From positions 1 to 57,984 of the forward strand of contig JAGCYC010000092.1 in the NCBI GenBank assembly GCA_017961015.1: a DNA stretch of 57,984 nucleotides, given 5' to 3'. Source of the stretch: Bacteroidales bacterium. GTDB lineage: Bacteria > Bacteroidota > Bacteroidia > Bacteroidales > UBA932. This document shows, in pieces, positions 43,919 to 53,349 of the stretch. The position numbers were made by a program, and so were the translations under genes. Positions within the stretch are counted from its first letter, which is position 1. Every line of letters begins with the position of its first letter. A model generated the notes under the pieces. The model worked only from the letters and a program-made list of their open reading frames with translations. It was not told the origin of the DNA and did not search any database.

Positions 43919-46900
43919 TACTCACCTGCGTAAGCACCGATGCAGGTCTTGCCGCTCCGGCTGTTTCCAAGCTGGTCAGCACCGAGGATATCGGCGGAGA
44001 CTTCTGTTGTGGCGGGATTCAATCCCTGGAGGCTTGCCTGCGTCATTCCATAACTTCCTTTGGCAGGATTGCCGGTACCGATCATGGGGACGACGCCACT
44101 GCTCTGAAGTGGCCCTATCATTGTGGACGGGTCAAATGTAACCCCGCTTACAGCAGTCCGGTTTTCATCGTACAAAGTTCCGGTAATGATTGAATTAGTC
44201 CTGTAAACTAACGCACCCGAAGCCCCATAATAGTCTGCCTGACCACTTCCGGAGGTACGAATGTTCCCGGAAACAACCGTATTGTAAAGATACGTGTTGT
44301 TGTTGGCATTGTTCATATATACGCCGCTTATGGCCGCTGCTGTATTTCCGACAACAGTACAACTGATAAGTTTTACGGCATTCTTCGGCGAAGATGAATC
44401 TCCATAGAGTGCTATACCTCCATAGCTTCCGGTCACGGTATTGTTTGTAATCGTCGAATTGACTATTTCTGCAGCCGTACATGTGCGGAAATAAAGTACA
44501 TATTGGCCGCCGTCTCCTGTGTTTCCGCTGACTTCACTGTTGTAAATCTTTACTTTCAGCGTTTTTCCATTCCCGTTTGCCTGAAGGACTGTTCCCTGCG
44601 AACGGTGAGAAGTATTGTTCTTGATGTGTGAATTGCCGATGGTTACGTTTCCATCGTTAGCAAATAAGACGCCGCCTGCGTATTTTGTATTGTCGGAGCG
44701 GTTGGAACCGGAAACAGTGACTCCGTCCAGTGAAAGGTTGGTTGATGCTCCCGGCTGATACAGAACGCCGCCTGCGGTGCCGGCAGCGGCAAGGTTTACA
44801 TAATTATTATTCAACACACAGCCCCCGTTTAACGTAGCAGTCCCAAGATTATGGATAATTGCTAGCGGAGAAGTGTTTGAAGATACAGTTCCACCGGATA
44901 TTGTCAATACACCTGCTGTGTTGTTGTATATTAATCCGCCATTGTTTGCGGTTGCAACATTTCTGTGAATATTGCAAGTAGTAAATGACAGGGAACAAGA
45001 TGCAGAAGAATAATTGTAGAGAAGGCCCCAGGTACCGGTGTTTCGAGAAATCTTGGTGTTTGTAAATGATGAAATGCCCCTGTTGAAAATAACTCCGGCC
45101 GATTCCGATGAGGTGTTCCCGTAAATATTTCCCCCACTCATGGAGAACTCGGCATTTTCGTTTCTGATTACTTTGAGCGCCGTATTACCGGCTATTGCAA
45201 TTTTCCCGGTGAGAGCCATCGTGCCAGCCGAAAGCCTAAGAACCGCCAGTGTTTCATTCCCGGAGAAACGGACGCTGTCTGCACCTGCATTTGCAGAGAC
45301 ATTGAACGTTGCGGAGTTGTCCACAAGATAACTCGAAGCAGTATTGTTGATTATCTTGGCGCCCTCGGAGATTTCTACTGTTCCGGCATTGGCGATTGCA
45401 TTGGTAATACCCGTATGCCCCGATACAGTTGCGCTGCCGCTCATATTGAATGTGCCTGCATTTGCTACGACAGCAGTAGCAGTATTGTTGCTGACAACAG
45501 CATTCCCGGATATGGTGGTCTGCCCGCCCGAAGCCGTATTATTGAATACATTTACAGCCTCGTTCCCGGTAACGGAAGTCCCGCCGGTTATGACGACTAT
45601 CCCCGTTGCATCAGTCTGGAAAAGATTGGCGGCTGCAGTGTTGCCGGTAATGGTCGTTGTACCGGTAAAACTCACGGTCGAACCATGGGCATTTGCCACC
45701 GCGCCGTTGTCTGCGGTATTTCCGCTGATGGTGCAGTCCTTGAAGGTAATCGCCGCACCGTCACCAGCACCGTATACCGTACATTTTCCGCCAACAGTAG
45801 CGGTGTTGCCAGTAATGGTGCACTGGTCGAATTCCACCTCGGTGCCACGGGCAACAATGGCAGAGCCATAAGAGCCGGCAAGATAGATGTTGTCTTTGGT
45901 ACGCGCCGCATTATTGGTGGATGGTGATGTGAAATTGGTAATTTTGATACCTTTCACACTGACCTTTTTCCCGGTTGCTTTAGGCGCTGCAACAGCAAAA
46001 CCATGGGCTGCGCCTGAAGTGCCGTCAATTGTAGTGACATTGGATGCGTAATTGGGGCTTTCAGTTTCAGAAGAACCGGCATAACCGCCTTCGATGGTTA
46101 CATTTGAGGTAATAACGAATACCTTCCACTCTGCCGCAGTGACAGGCGTTGTGAGTCCGGCATCGGAATAGAGTTCAGGAATGTCACTTGCCGTATATGT
46201 TCCTGCCGCCATCTTGATGGTTTCACCGTCCTCAGCCCAGAAAAGCGCATTCTCCAGACTTGCGGCATTGTCCCAGGAAGAACCGTCCTTGTCTCCGGAC
46301 TCCGTGGTCTTCACATAGTAGGTTCCACCGGCAACTACGGAATAAGACTTCATCTGGACATAGTCTTTCCTCGCTATCTCCTTTGAGGTGGTCCGGACGG
46401 ACTTATTGCAAAGAGTATAATTGTCGCCCTCCTTGGCATAGAGTCCGGCGGTAAGATTGTAAGAGCCCACCGGGACGGGGATCGCGAACTGTCTGTCGGT
46501 GACCGATCCGGCTTCGAAGCTTATCTCCACCTCATCGGCCCCGGCCACGGAAGAGACGACTTCCTTGGCCGACGTTACGGCAAAGTCTCCGCTGAGCGGC
46601 TTGTCCGATGTGAGCCTGAAGCAGTTTACGTCGGAAGGAATGTTGCTTATGCTGAAGCGGATAAGGCCGCCAAGATGCTTAAATGTAAGGCCATCTTCCA
46701 CATCGCTGAAATATGCAGCCATCCTTACGTTCGCGGTACCGTCGCCATACTCGTAGGAATCGGGATAGCTTACGGTAAGAGTTCCGCCCTCGTAGGACTT
46801 GGCTGCCGATGCGGGATACACCGCCAGAGTACTCACGCTGTACCCGTCATCGGGGGTACCGGTAAAAGTCGCCGTCTGCTCACCATTGCCGGTATAAAGC

Positions 46901-47178
46901 GAAAAAGTGCAGAACTTCCCGGATTCACCGTTACTTGTCCAAACTGCAATCTCGTCTCCGGTTTTCCAGCTCAGTGAACCGGCGTCGGAAACATTCACTT
47001 TCGTTGCAGGGGCGCCGGTAACTACAGGTGCCTCGAAACCCGCCTTAAGGACAAGCGTCCCCGGGGCGAGTCCCTCCTTAGGGTCAACCGTAGGCTTTTC
47101 CGTAGTCTCCGGAGCTGCCTCTTTTGCACATGCCGCAAACAAAATGGCGGCCAGGGCTAACAATGCGGTCTTTTTCAT
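43918..47178 (-). CDS. Fimbrillin-like/right-handed beta-helix surface lipoprotein
   Basis: A 1086-residue lipoprotein (lipobox 'AAILFAACAK'). Residues about 35-290 are a fimbrillin-like beta-sandwich module ('LSWKTGDEIAVWTSNGESGK', 'FKHLGGLIRFSISNIPSDVN', 'VPVGSYNLTAGLYAKEG'). From about 295 on, a parallel beta-helix begins with the standard entry 'DGSSWDNAASLENALFWAED' and runs through many coils with repeated N-T/G-N ladders ('ITGNTATVGG', 'ISGNTADNGA'). It ends 'RSGKTCIGAYAGE'. Beta-helix proteins include lyases and glycosidases, but I see no diagnostic catalytic residues, so it may bind rather than cleave. Its N-terminal module is closely similar to that of the 50094-51872 protein. Confidence 0.75.
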   Translation of the reverse strand: MKKTALLALAAILFAACAKEAAPETTEKPTVDPKEGLAPGTLVLKAGFEAPVVTGAPATKVNVSDAGSLSWKTGDEIAVWTSNGESGKFCTFSLYTGNGEQTATFTGTPDDGYSVSTLAVYPASAAKSYEGGTLTVSYPDSYEYGDGTANVRMAAYFSDVEDGLTFKHLGGLIRFSISNIPSDVNCFRLTSDKPLSGDFAVTSAKEVVSSVAGADEVEISFEAGSVTDRQFAIPVPVGSYNLTAGLYAKEGDNYTLCNKSVRTTSKEIARKDYVQMKSYSVVAGGTYYVKTTESGDKDGSSWDNAASLENALFWAEDGETIKMAAGTYTASDIPELYSDAGLTTPVTAAEWKVFVITSNVTIEGGYAGSSETESPNYASNVTTIDGTSGAAHGFAVAAPKATGKKVSVKGIKITNFTSPSTNNAARTKDNIYLAGSYGSAIVARGTEVEFDQCTITGNTATVGGKCTVYGAGDGAAITFKDCTISGNTADNGAVANAHGSTVSFTGTTTITGNTAAANLFQTDATGIVVITGGTSVTGNEAVNVFNNTASGGQTTISGNAVVSNNTATAVVANAGTFNMSGSATVSGHTGITNAIANAGTVEISEGAKIINNTASSYLVDNSATFNVSANAGADSVRFSGNETLAVLRLSAGTMALTGKIAIAGNTALKVIRNENAEFSMSGGNIYGNTSSESAGVIFNRGISSFTNTKISRNTGTWGLLYNYSSASCSLSFTTCNIHRNVATANNGGLIYNNTAGVLTISGGTVSSNTSPLAIIHNLGTATLNGGCVLNNNYVNLAAAGTAGGVLYQPGASTNLSLDGVTVSGSNRSDNTKYAGGVLFANDGNVTIGNSHIKNNTSHRSQGTVLQANGNGKTLKVKIYNSEVSGNTGDGGQYVLYFRTCTAAEIVNSTITNNTVTGSYGGIALYGDSSSPKNAVKLISCTVVGNTAAAISGVYMNNANNNTYLYNTVVSGNIRTSGSGQADYYGASGALVYRTNSIITGTLYDENRTAVSGVTFDPSTMIGPLQSSGVVPMIGTGNPAKGSYGMTQASLQGLNPATTEVSADILGADQLGNSRSGKTCIGAYAGE

Positions 47179-47203
47179 AATTTTACTTTATTTTGGTTAT
47201 TAT

Positions 47204-50089
47204 TTATTCATCCAGCCACGAACCCGCTTGGCTCCAGACATAATTTACTATATTTGTCGCTCCTACTGAATTGGGATGGGTACCACCTTCTTTTGTAACG
47301 CCGATATCGGTGTTTGTGGTGTTTCTGGTCCCCGTCTTGTGGAGGTTTACAAAGCGTATATCAAGGCCTTTCCCTGCAAGAAAGTCCACTATTGCACGGG
47401 CGGCCTGCTCATAGCCGTCGCTCATCTGGTCGTGCATGATAAGAAGCACTTTTGCCGATGGGTGACCGGCGTGAAAATCTCTCAGTATCCCGACCGAACC
47501 CTGGGAGTAATTGTCAAAGAACACTCCGGCCGACGAGTTCCAGGCGGTCTCCAGCGACTCGGTAGTATAGGAACCGAGATTAACGTCGGAAGAACTGCCG
47601 AAAGAGCCGAAGTCGTTCCGACCGCCATAATAGATAAGCACATCGGGGGCGCCAAAACCGTACAGATAGGCCCTGCGCTGGAAACTGTTGGTGGTAAGCT
47701 GGTGCTCGGTGCGCCCCTCTATATAGGACACGGCTGTGCCGCTGAAAGCATTTGACACTTCCAGGCGTGCATTCGACATTTTTTCATAAATGAGTTTCCA
47801 CCACCAGGTTTGCTGCTCATTCAGGATTTGGCCGTCATAGGTGTTACCGGAATCGGGATACCACTTGTTCATGGTAAGGCTGTTATCCGAGAACATGAAG
47901 CCCTGATACGTAGATATGCTGTCTCCAAGAAGGCTTACTTTCTTTGTCACGGTTCCCGGATTCGCAACCCCGACGGGAAGCGGATATCCCCAAGTGGAGT
48001 CATAAGCCCATTCGAGGGCAGGGACATTTGACGAGGCGTTCCATTCGGCCACACCGGAGTTGAGGGCTGCGGCAATTCCGCCGGAAGCCTCGCTGTATTC
48101 GGCCGATCCGACAGTAGCTGTCCCAAAACCGCGAAGATTGGTATCCCCGAGGCCGAAGTTTGTATTGGAGGCCGATACACTGGTACCGGATGGCAGATAA
48201 TAGCCCTTGTTCCAAGTATAAGTAGAGAACAGCCTGTCCAGAACTACCCCGGCGAAAGGTATAGCCCCCAGGACGGCGGCAGTCTGCAAGCAGCTGCTAT
48301 AGGTCTTTGCATTGAGGCGGGTTCCGCCTACAATCACATTGGAATATGTAACTGGCGTAAGGCAGTTTTTCACGCTAAGGATTCCCGGCACAGCTCCGGA
48401 GCCGGCATAACCTGCAATTCCACCGACTCTCTGCACAACAGTTCCAGCTTCCTGTGCAACCTTCATCTCGAGAGGATAGGCAAAGCAGTTTACCAACTTG
48501 ATGTTTCCCTTCCCCTCCGAGCAACTTGCCGATCCGGCTATTCCGCCGATGAAAGCATTGGCATTGGCAGCCTGAAGCGAGGCACCGAACATTTTACCAT
48601 CCTTATAGACAGGGCTGTAAACGCAATTAATCACCAGCGCCTTATGCCCGGCCGAACTTGCCTGGATATAGCCTACGATACCTCCGGCACAGTATGTCCC
48701 GGCAGTGATGGAAGCGTTGGAGCAGCAGGCGTCAATGAGTCCGTTTCTCATGAATCCGGCTATACTGCCGGCACTGTTGCCGCTGGCGATCACGGAGCTT
48801 TCTGCATCTACACGACAGTTTTCAATTGCCGCAGAATCTCCGTCCAGTACAGCCGCCACCACGGCGGCATAATTTCCTTCGGCGGCGCGGATTGTTGCAC
48901 CTTCAAATCCAATGTTCCTCACTTTTCCGCCAAGATAGCCGAACAACGCTGCATAGGAAGAGCTGTTCACACTCAAGTTGCGGATTACATGGCCATCCCC
49001 ATCGAAAACACCCGTAAAAGAGCTTTCTGCGCCTGTACCGACAGGCTTGAAAGAAGGGATGGCGCCCATGTCTATATCGGCAGAAAGCTTATAGTTGAGT
49101 GAACGGTAGGATTCATCGGCCTCCAGCAGAGACTGGAAGGACACAAGGTCTTCGGCGGAAGATATGATAAACGGATTCCCGGCCGAGCCGTCGCCTCCGG
49201 AAAGCTGTGCGCCAAGTTTTTTCATGCCGTAAAGCGTAGCCCGGCGGATTTCCTTTACCGAAGACGTGGACATGCTCCACAGCTGCGCATCGCCGGCATC
49301 TTTTAATGAAACGGTATACGGATACACGCCCACAGGGAGCGGAAGGTAAACACTTATGACATTGGAGCTGCGGTCACTTATATCTACACTTACGAAACTG
49401 CTCCCTTGATAGGCCTGAATCTCGTATACGGCGGGGCCGGGCTCTGCAGAGCGGGTATCCATCGCGGCCTCGATAACGTTCATGTCTTCGGCCCCGGCCT
49501 TCGGCAATCCTTCATCGATAGGCGTGTCGCTCGGGACAAAATCTCCGGAAAGGGAAACCGTCCGGGAAGAGAGCACAAGTTTGGAGGCCTCGGAAGGAAT
49601 GCCTTCGACGCTAATATGCACCAAAGCCCCCAAATGTTTAAATTCCAGCGTATTGTCACGGACAGTGGCAATCATGGGGAAAAGTCTGGCCGATGCCGCC
49701 TCTTCCCTTGTATAGCTGCCGGGGAGCACCAGGGGGCTGTCTATATTGCCGGTTTCTTTCACAACAGAAGCAGGGTAAACGGCTTTGGTAAAATCGTAGC
49801 TGGCGTCGGGCTCGGCTTCGAAAGTGAACGTCACCTCCTTGCCTCCTTCTCCTTTGTTTACAAATGTCTTGTATTCACCGCTTACCTGATCCCACACCAC
49901 GATACAGTCCCCCGCCGACCAGGTGGCCGAACCGGAGGGGGCTATCTCTGCCTTGGTCACCAGTTCAGGTGCAATCCGCGCAGTAAAGCTATACGTGGCA
50001 CGGTCCCGGGGCTGAGTATCACTCCTGGAGCATGCCGCCGCAAAAGCGACAGCCAACAGCATGATATACAGTTTGCGCACGTATGCCAT
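47204..50089 (-). CDS. Fimbrillin-like/GLUG/SGNH-hydrolase lipoprotein
   Basis: A 961-residue lipoprotein (lipobox 'LLAVAFAAACSR'). Residues about 30-290 are a fimbrillin-like module ('WSAGDCIVVWDQVSGEYK', 'FKHLGALVHISVEGIPSEAS'). About 300-700 hold GLUG-type repeats ('GVFDGDGHVIRNLSVNS', 'IAGFMRNGLI', 'AGGIVGYIQAS'). The last 248 residues are an SGNH hydrolase: 'KVSLLGDSISTYQG' (Ser 724), 'NAFSGTAVSY', 'IYYGGRNDFG' (Asn 825) and 'EGGTHPNSVG' (His 938). The Asp normally three before the His is Gly here. Such esterases remove acetyl, alanyl or similar groups from surface glycans. It lies 4 bases after the first phosphodiester glycosidase gene. Confidence 0.8.
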   Translation of the reverse strand: MAYVRKLYIMLLAVAFAAACSRSDTQPRDRATYSFTARIAPELVTKAEIAPSGSATWSAGDCIVVWDQVSGEYKTFVNKGEGGKEVTFTFEAEPDASYDFTKAVYPASVVKETGNIDSPLVLPGSYTREEAASARLFPMIATVRDNTLEFKHLGALVHISVEGIPSEASKLVLSSRTVSLSGDFVPSDTPIDEGLPKAGAEDMNVIEAAMDTRSAEPGPAVYEIQAYQGSSFVSVDISDRSSNVISVYLPLPVGVYPYTVSLKDAGDAQLWSMSTSSVKEIRRATLYGMKKLGAQLSGGDGSAGNPFIISSAEDLVSFQSLLEADESYRSLNYKLSADIDMGAIPSFKPVGTGAESSFTGVFDGDGHVIRNLSVNSSSYAALFGYLGGKVRNIGFEGATIRAAEGNYAAVVAAVLDGDSAAIENCRVDAESSVIASGNSAGSIAGFMRNGLIDACCSNASITAGTYCAGGIVGYIQASSAGHKALVINCVYSPVYKDGKMFGASLQAANANAFIGGIAGSASCSEGKGNIKLVNCFAYPLEMKVAQEAGTVVQRVGGIAGYAGSGAVPGILSVKNCLTPVTYSNVIVGGTRLNAKTYSSCLQTAAVLGAIPFAGVVLDRLFSTYTWNKGYYLPSGTSVSASNTNFGLGDTNLRGFGTATVGSAEYSEASGGIAAALNSGVAEWNASSNVPALEWAYDSTWGYPLPVGVANPGTVTKKVSLLGDSISTYQGFMFSDNSLTMNKWYPDSGNTYDGQILNEQQTWWWKLIYEKMSNARLEVSNAFSGTAVSYIEGRTEHQLTTNSFQRRAYLYGFGAPDVLIYYGGRNDFGSFGSSSDVNLGSYTTESLETAWNSSAGVFFDNYSQGSVGILRDFHAGHPSAKVLLIMHDQMSDGYEQAARAIVDFLAGKGLDIRFVNLHKTGTRNTTNTDIGVTKEGGTHPNSVGATNIVNYVWSQAGSWLDE

Positions 50090-50093
50090 AAAA

Positions 50094-51872
50094 CTACAAT
50101 TCTACATTGTTTCTAACCGACATGTCTTCAAGGTCTGCGCCGAAGTCCCCCTCTCTTGGGCACATCGCAAGGGCGTTAGGCACCGGCCGCTCGCCGCCGC
50201 TATCGCTGGGACTGTTCACAAGGAGAATATCCCCGTTTTCGAGGCAGGCAAAGGTGGAACTTCCTCCTCCGTCAAGGTTAAAGGCATTATACGCGCCCAG
50301 AGCCTTGAAAATAACGCCCATAGCCCCCGACGAAGCACCGGCGGACACGCCACTGTCCCTTCCGTCCACAACGGCGAGCCAGACCGTATTGCCGGCATTG
50401 TCTATACCAATCCCTGTCCGTGGACTCAGGGTCTCATCGGCCCGGGTTACGGGATTTCCGTTCTGAAGTACCGAGAGACGCCCGCTTACAGCTTCACTTA
50501 TACTCGATTTGAACGCATACGAATTGAATGAAGCTTCGGAATGCCAGATTTTGGCCGTTCCATTGTTCAGCAGGGCAAAAGTGCGGGACCAGTCGGCATC
50601 GGCTTCATTGGAGGAAAAAGTGTCTTTGAGGGCTCTTCCGCCACGGTAAACAACCCCGTAAGGTGTATTTAAAGCGCTATACAATGCTTCCCTGTCGTAA
50701 AAATCGCCATTGACTCCACCATAAACGGTAACCCCGTGCAGGGAGGCATATCGCCGGAGCTGATCCGTCGTTTTCTGGAGAGTCCAGAGCCGGCTTTCGT
50801 CATCATCGGCAATGGTGGTGCGAAGTGTCATGCGAGAAAGGTCCACTTTGAAAACGAACACCTTGCGTGGCATATCACTCTCTTCTGTTCCCACAAAGGG
50901 ATCCGTATATCGGCAGGACACATCAAGGCGCGTAAGGCCGTCTGCTACAGTTGTTTCCTCGGCCGAAAGGATATTGGCCGACAATGAAGCCATACCTTGT
51001 ACAAAGCCCTCGGCAATACCCTCGGCCACAGGGATGGCACGCATCTGCACGATGCTCTTGCGAGATACTTTCTTGGGGGCATTTGTAGAACAACTTGTCT
51101 TGCTGCACAGGTAGTAGTCATCGGCGTCCTTGCAGTAAAGGGCAACCGTAAAATCGTATGTGCCGGCCGGAACGGGAATCTCGAAAGGTCCCTCGCCGAC
51201 TGAATCTTTCCCGAAACTGATTTCTATCTGATCGGGCGATGATGCCGTGCTTGACACCACTTTTTCGCCGCCCTGTTCAAGGACAGTGAAGTTTCCGTGT
51301 ACAGGTTTGCTTGTGGTTAGCCTTAGGCAGTTGACCCAAGAAGGCACCCCTGAGAATTTAAAACTGAGCATTCCGCCAAGGTGCTTGAAGGAAAGAACGT
51401 CTGAGGTGGATTCAAACCATGCAGCCATCCTTACGCCGGCAGACGAACTGCCAAATTCGTATGAATCCGGGTAGTTCACTGTGAGTTTTTCATCGGAATA
51501 AGAGACCGCAGCTTCGGCCGGGTATACGGCGAGCGTAGTTACGCTGTAGCCCTCGTCCGGAGTCCCCAAGAAAGTGGCCGATGAGGTGCCTGCACCGGTA
51601 TAAAGGCTGAAAGTGCAGAACTTCCCGCTGCTTCCGTTGCTGGTCCAGACTGCAATCTGGTCGTCTTCTTTCCAGCTGAGGGCTCCCGAGGGTGAAATCA
51701 TGACTCTCGAAGCCGGAGCCGAAGACTCGGCCGGGGCCTCAAAACCGGCACAAAGAAGCACCGTGCCCGGAGGCAGGACTTCACTGTCTGCTACTGCGGT
51801 CTTGGCACACGACAGCGACAGCGCCGCCGATGCCAGGCATAAAAACCACTTTACTGAGCGGCAGCCTACCAT
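50094..51872 (-). CDS. Fimbrillin-like module fused to phosphodiester glycosidase (NAGPA)
   Basis: A 592-residue lipoprotein (lipobox near 'AALSLSCAK'). Residues about 35-290 are a fimbrillin-like module nearly parallel to that of the beta-helix protein ('WTSNGSSGKFCTFSLYTG', 'YPDSYEF', 'FKHLGGMLSFKFSGVPSWVN'). Residues about 300-592 are a NAGPA-type phosphodiester glycosidase ('TVYGGVNGDFYDRE', 'GIGIDNAGNTVWLAVVDGRD', 'NAFNLDGGGSSTFA'). Its ATG overlaps the last codons of the 44-residue peptide (ATGGTAG), so translation is probably coupled. It would act on sugar-1-phosphodiesters at the surface; the fimbrillin-like part is likely a spacer or binding module. Substrate unproven. Confidence 0.8.
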   Translation of the reverse strand: MVGCRSVKWFLCLASAALSLSCAKTAVADSEVLPPGTVLLCAGFEAPAESSAPASRVMISPSGALSWKEDDQIAVWTSNGSSGKFCTFSLYTGAGTSSATFLGTPDEGYSVTTLAVYPAEAAVSYSDEKLTVNYPDSYEFGSSSAGVRMAAWFESTSDVLSFKHLGGMLSFKFSGVPSWVNCLRLTTSKPVHGNFTVLEQGGEKVVSSTASSPDQIEISFGKDSVGEGPFEIPVPAGTYDFTVALYCKDADDYYLCSKTSCSTNAPKKVSRKSIVQMRAIPVAEGIAEGFVQGMASLSANILSAEETTVADGLTRLDVSCRYTDPFVGTEESDMPRKVFVFKVDLSRMTLRTTIADDDESRLWTLQKTTDQLRRYASLHGVTVYGGVNGDFYDREALYSALNTPYGVVYRGGRALKDTFSSNEADADWSRTFALLNNGTAKIWHSEASFNSYAFKSSISEAVSGRLSVLQNGNPVTRADETLSPRTGIGIDNAGNTVWLAVVDGRDSGVSAGASSGAMGVIFKALGAYNAFNLDGGGSSTFACLENGDILLVNSPSDSGGERPVPNALAMCPREGDFGADLEDMSVRNNVEL

Positions 51873-52000
51873 TCCTCCTCCGATTCGACATTCATGTTTT
51901 CGAGCACAGCTCTGGGCTTACTCGTTGCCATAATGCTAACAGTGCTTATAGAGATCGATATGACCTCCGGCGCCTCATAGAATAACTTTTTCTCTAGCAT
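51866..52000 (-). CDS. Short 44-residue peptide at the head of the PUL surface genes
   Basis: A 44-codon frame from ATG 52000 to TAG 51866. It starts 'MLEKKLFYEAPEVISISIST', followed by a middle 'VSIMATSKPRAV' and an acidic Trp end 'NVESEEEW'. It has no signal peptide or transmembrane segment. The 'Y-E-A-P-E-V' start and acidic Trp C-terminus resemble small peptides often annotated in Bacteroidetes outer-membrane loci. It fills the only gap in the operon front, 17 bases after the antiporter gene, and overlaps the next gene by 7 bases. I judge it real from position and coupling; function unknown. Confidence 0.6.
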   Translation of the reverse strand: MLEKKLFYEAPEVISISISTVSIMATSKPRAVLENMNVESEEEW

Positions 52001-52017
52001 ATTATATTGCGTTTAGA

Positions 52018-53340
52018 TTATTCAACTATATATCCGTCGTCTTTTATATTCCAAAGCAGCGCTACAGACACAAAACCAAGCACGGACACACCTGCCATCA
52101 GAAGATAAAGGCTGTCCCATCCGAACTTGTCCGAATACCATCCCAGGCCGGCGCCTGTAAAAATAACCGACACATAACTCATTATTCCGATGATACCAAG
52201 GGCCGATGATGCAGCTTTCTTGGTAGCCTGTTTAGATGCGGTTACACCCAGAAGAGCCTGAGGCCCGTAAAGGAAGAACCCGGCCAGGGCGAGAAGCACC
52301 AGAATGAGTACGGGACTGGCCGAATTGCGCACGAAGTGAAGCACAAGAAGGCATGCACCGCAAAGCAGCATCTCCACTGCACATACGCGATGAGTCTTGC
52401 TGTTGAAAAGCTTGTCGGAAATCCATCCGGATGCAAGCATACCCAACAGGCCCGCTATCTCGAATATGCCTATAGTCCAGCCGGCAAGTTCGGGTGAAAG
52501 CGGAAGTTCGCGCTGCTGCAGGAAAGTGGGGCCCCAGTCCAATATGGCGAAACGTACTATATATACAAAGAGGTCGGTAAGTGCAAGCATCCATATTACG
52601 GGATTCAGGAAGACTTTCTTACGCACAAAAGACCTGAAAGCATCGGGAGAGTCATCGCCGTCAATCTCTGTCTTTGTCCCGGGCAAATCCGGCAGACCCA
52701 CGGAAGAAGGGGTATCGCGCAGCGTGGCAACTATGAAAACGACTCCAAGGAAGCCGATAGCCGCCGGTATGAAGAAACAGTAGCGCCAATTGCCAGTGGA
52801 AGCAATGATATAACCACAGAACACGGCCGCGAGGGCGGCACCAATTGAGTGTGAGGTATTCCACACTGCGGTTTTGGTGGCCAGCTCCTTGGGAGGAACC
52901 CACCATGCGAGCAGATGGTTACAAGGCGGAAAGCCGCAACCCTGAAACACATTGTTCAGGACCAGCAGCGTGGCCATGACGATAACCATGGTGCTCACAA
53001 ACTCCGCTCCCCCCGTCTGCCCTGTGATAATGGTAGATATCTTGTCCGACCAGCCGAATACAAGGTTGCAGACCGAACACACTGCCAGGCCTATGGCCAA
53101 ATGCCAGCGGGCTACCGCACGGTCGGCTATAATACCATTCACAAACTTGGAAAGGCCGTAGATAATGCCTACAAGGCTCAGTATAATTCCGAAGCTGGTA
53201 TTGGTAATCCCGTATTCCTCTCCAAGATTGGGCATTGCAAAGGCGAAGTTCTTCCTTACAAAATAGAACACGGCGTAGCCTATCATCGAACATACAATGA
53301 CACGCCACTGCCAATACTTAAAGGAATGCTTCGTCTGCAT
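52018..53340 (-). CDS. Organophosphate:phosphate antiporter (GlpT/UhpT branch)
   Basis: A 440-residue, 12-helix MFS transporter of the OPA branch. 'MIGYAVFYFVRKNFAFAMPN' in helix 1 carries the arginine that binds substrate phosphate. 'GLSKFVNGIIADRAVARWHL' is the inter-helix 2-3 motif. 'NNVFQGCGFPPCNHLLAWWV' and 'WNTSHSIGAALAAVFCGYII' are family landmarks. It differs clearly from the GlpT of the glp operon, so it is a separate member and probably takes a different phosphate ester. It lies 9 bases after the GpsA-like gene and leads the SusCD genes, which suggests that a PUL product enters the cytoplasm already phosphorylated. Confidence 0.88.
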   Translation of the reverse strand: MQTKHSFKYWQWRVIVCSMIGYAVFYFVRKNFAFAMPNLGEEYGITNTSFGIILSLVGIIYGLSKFVNGIIADRAVARWHLAIGLAVCSVCNLVFGWSDKISTIITGQTGGAEFVSTMVIVMATLLVLNNVFQGCGFPPCNHLLAWWVPPKELATKTAVWNTSHSIGAALAAVFCGYIIASTGNWRYCFFIPAAIGFLGVVFIVATLRDTPSSVGLPDLPGTKTEIDGDDSPDAFRSFVRKKVFLNPVIWMLALTDLFVYIVRFAILDWGPTFLQQRELPLSPELAGWTIGIFEIAGLLGMLASGWISDKLFNSKTHRVCAVEMLLCGACLLVLHFVRNSASPVLILVLLALAGFFLYGPQALLGVTASKQATKKAASSALGIIGIMSYVSVIFTGAGLGWYSDKFGWDSLYLLMAGVSVLGFVSVALLWNIKDDGYIVE

Positions 53341-53349
53341 GGGACCTGA

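Noticed and set aside
44200..46000. Repetitive DNA in the beta-helix gene considered as a CRISPR array or satellite
   Set aside because: The repetition is at protein level (N-T/G-N ladders of beta-helix coils) with irregular spacing and no identical DNA units.
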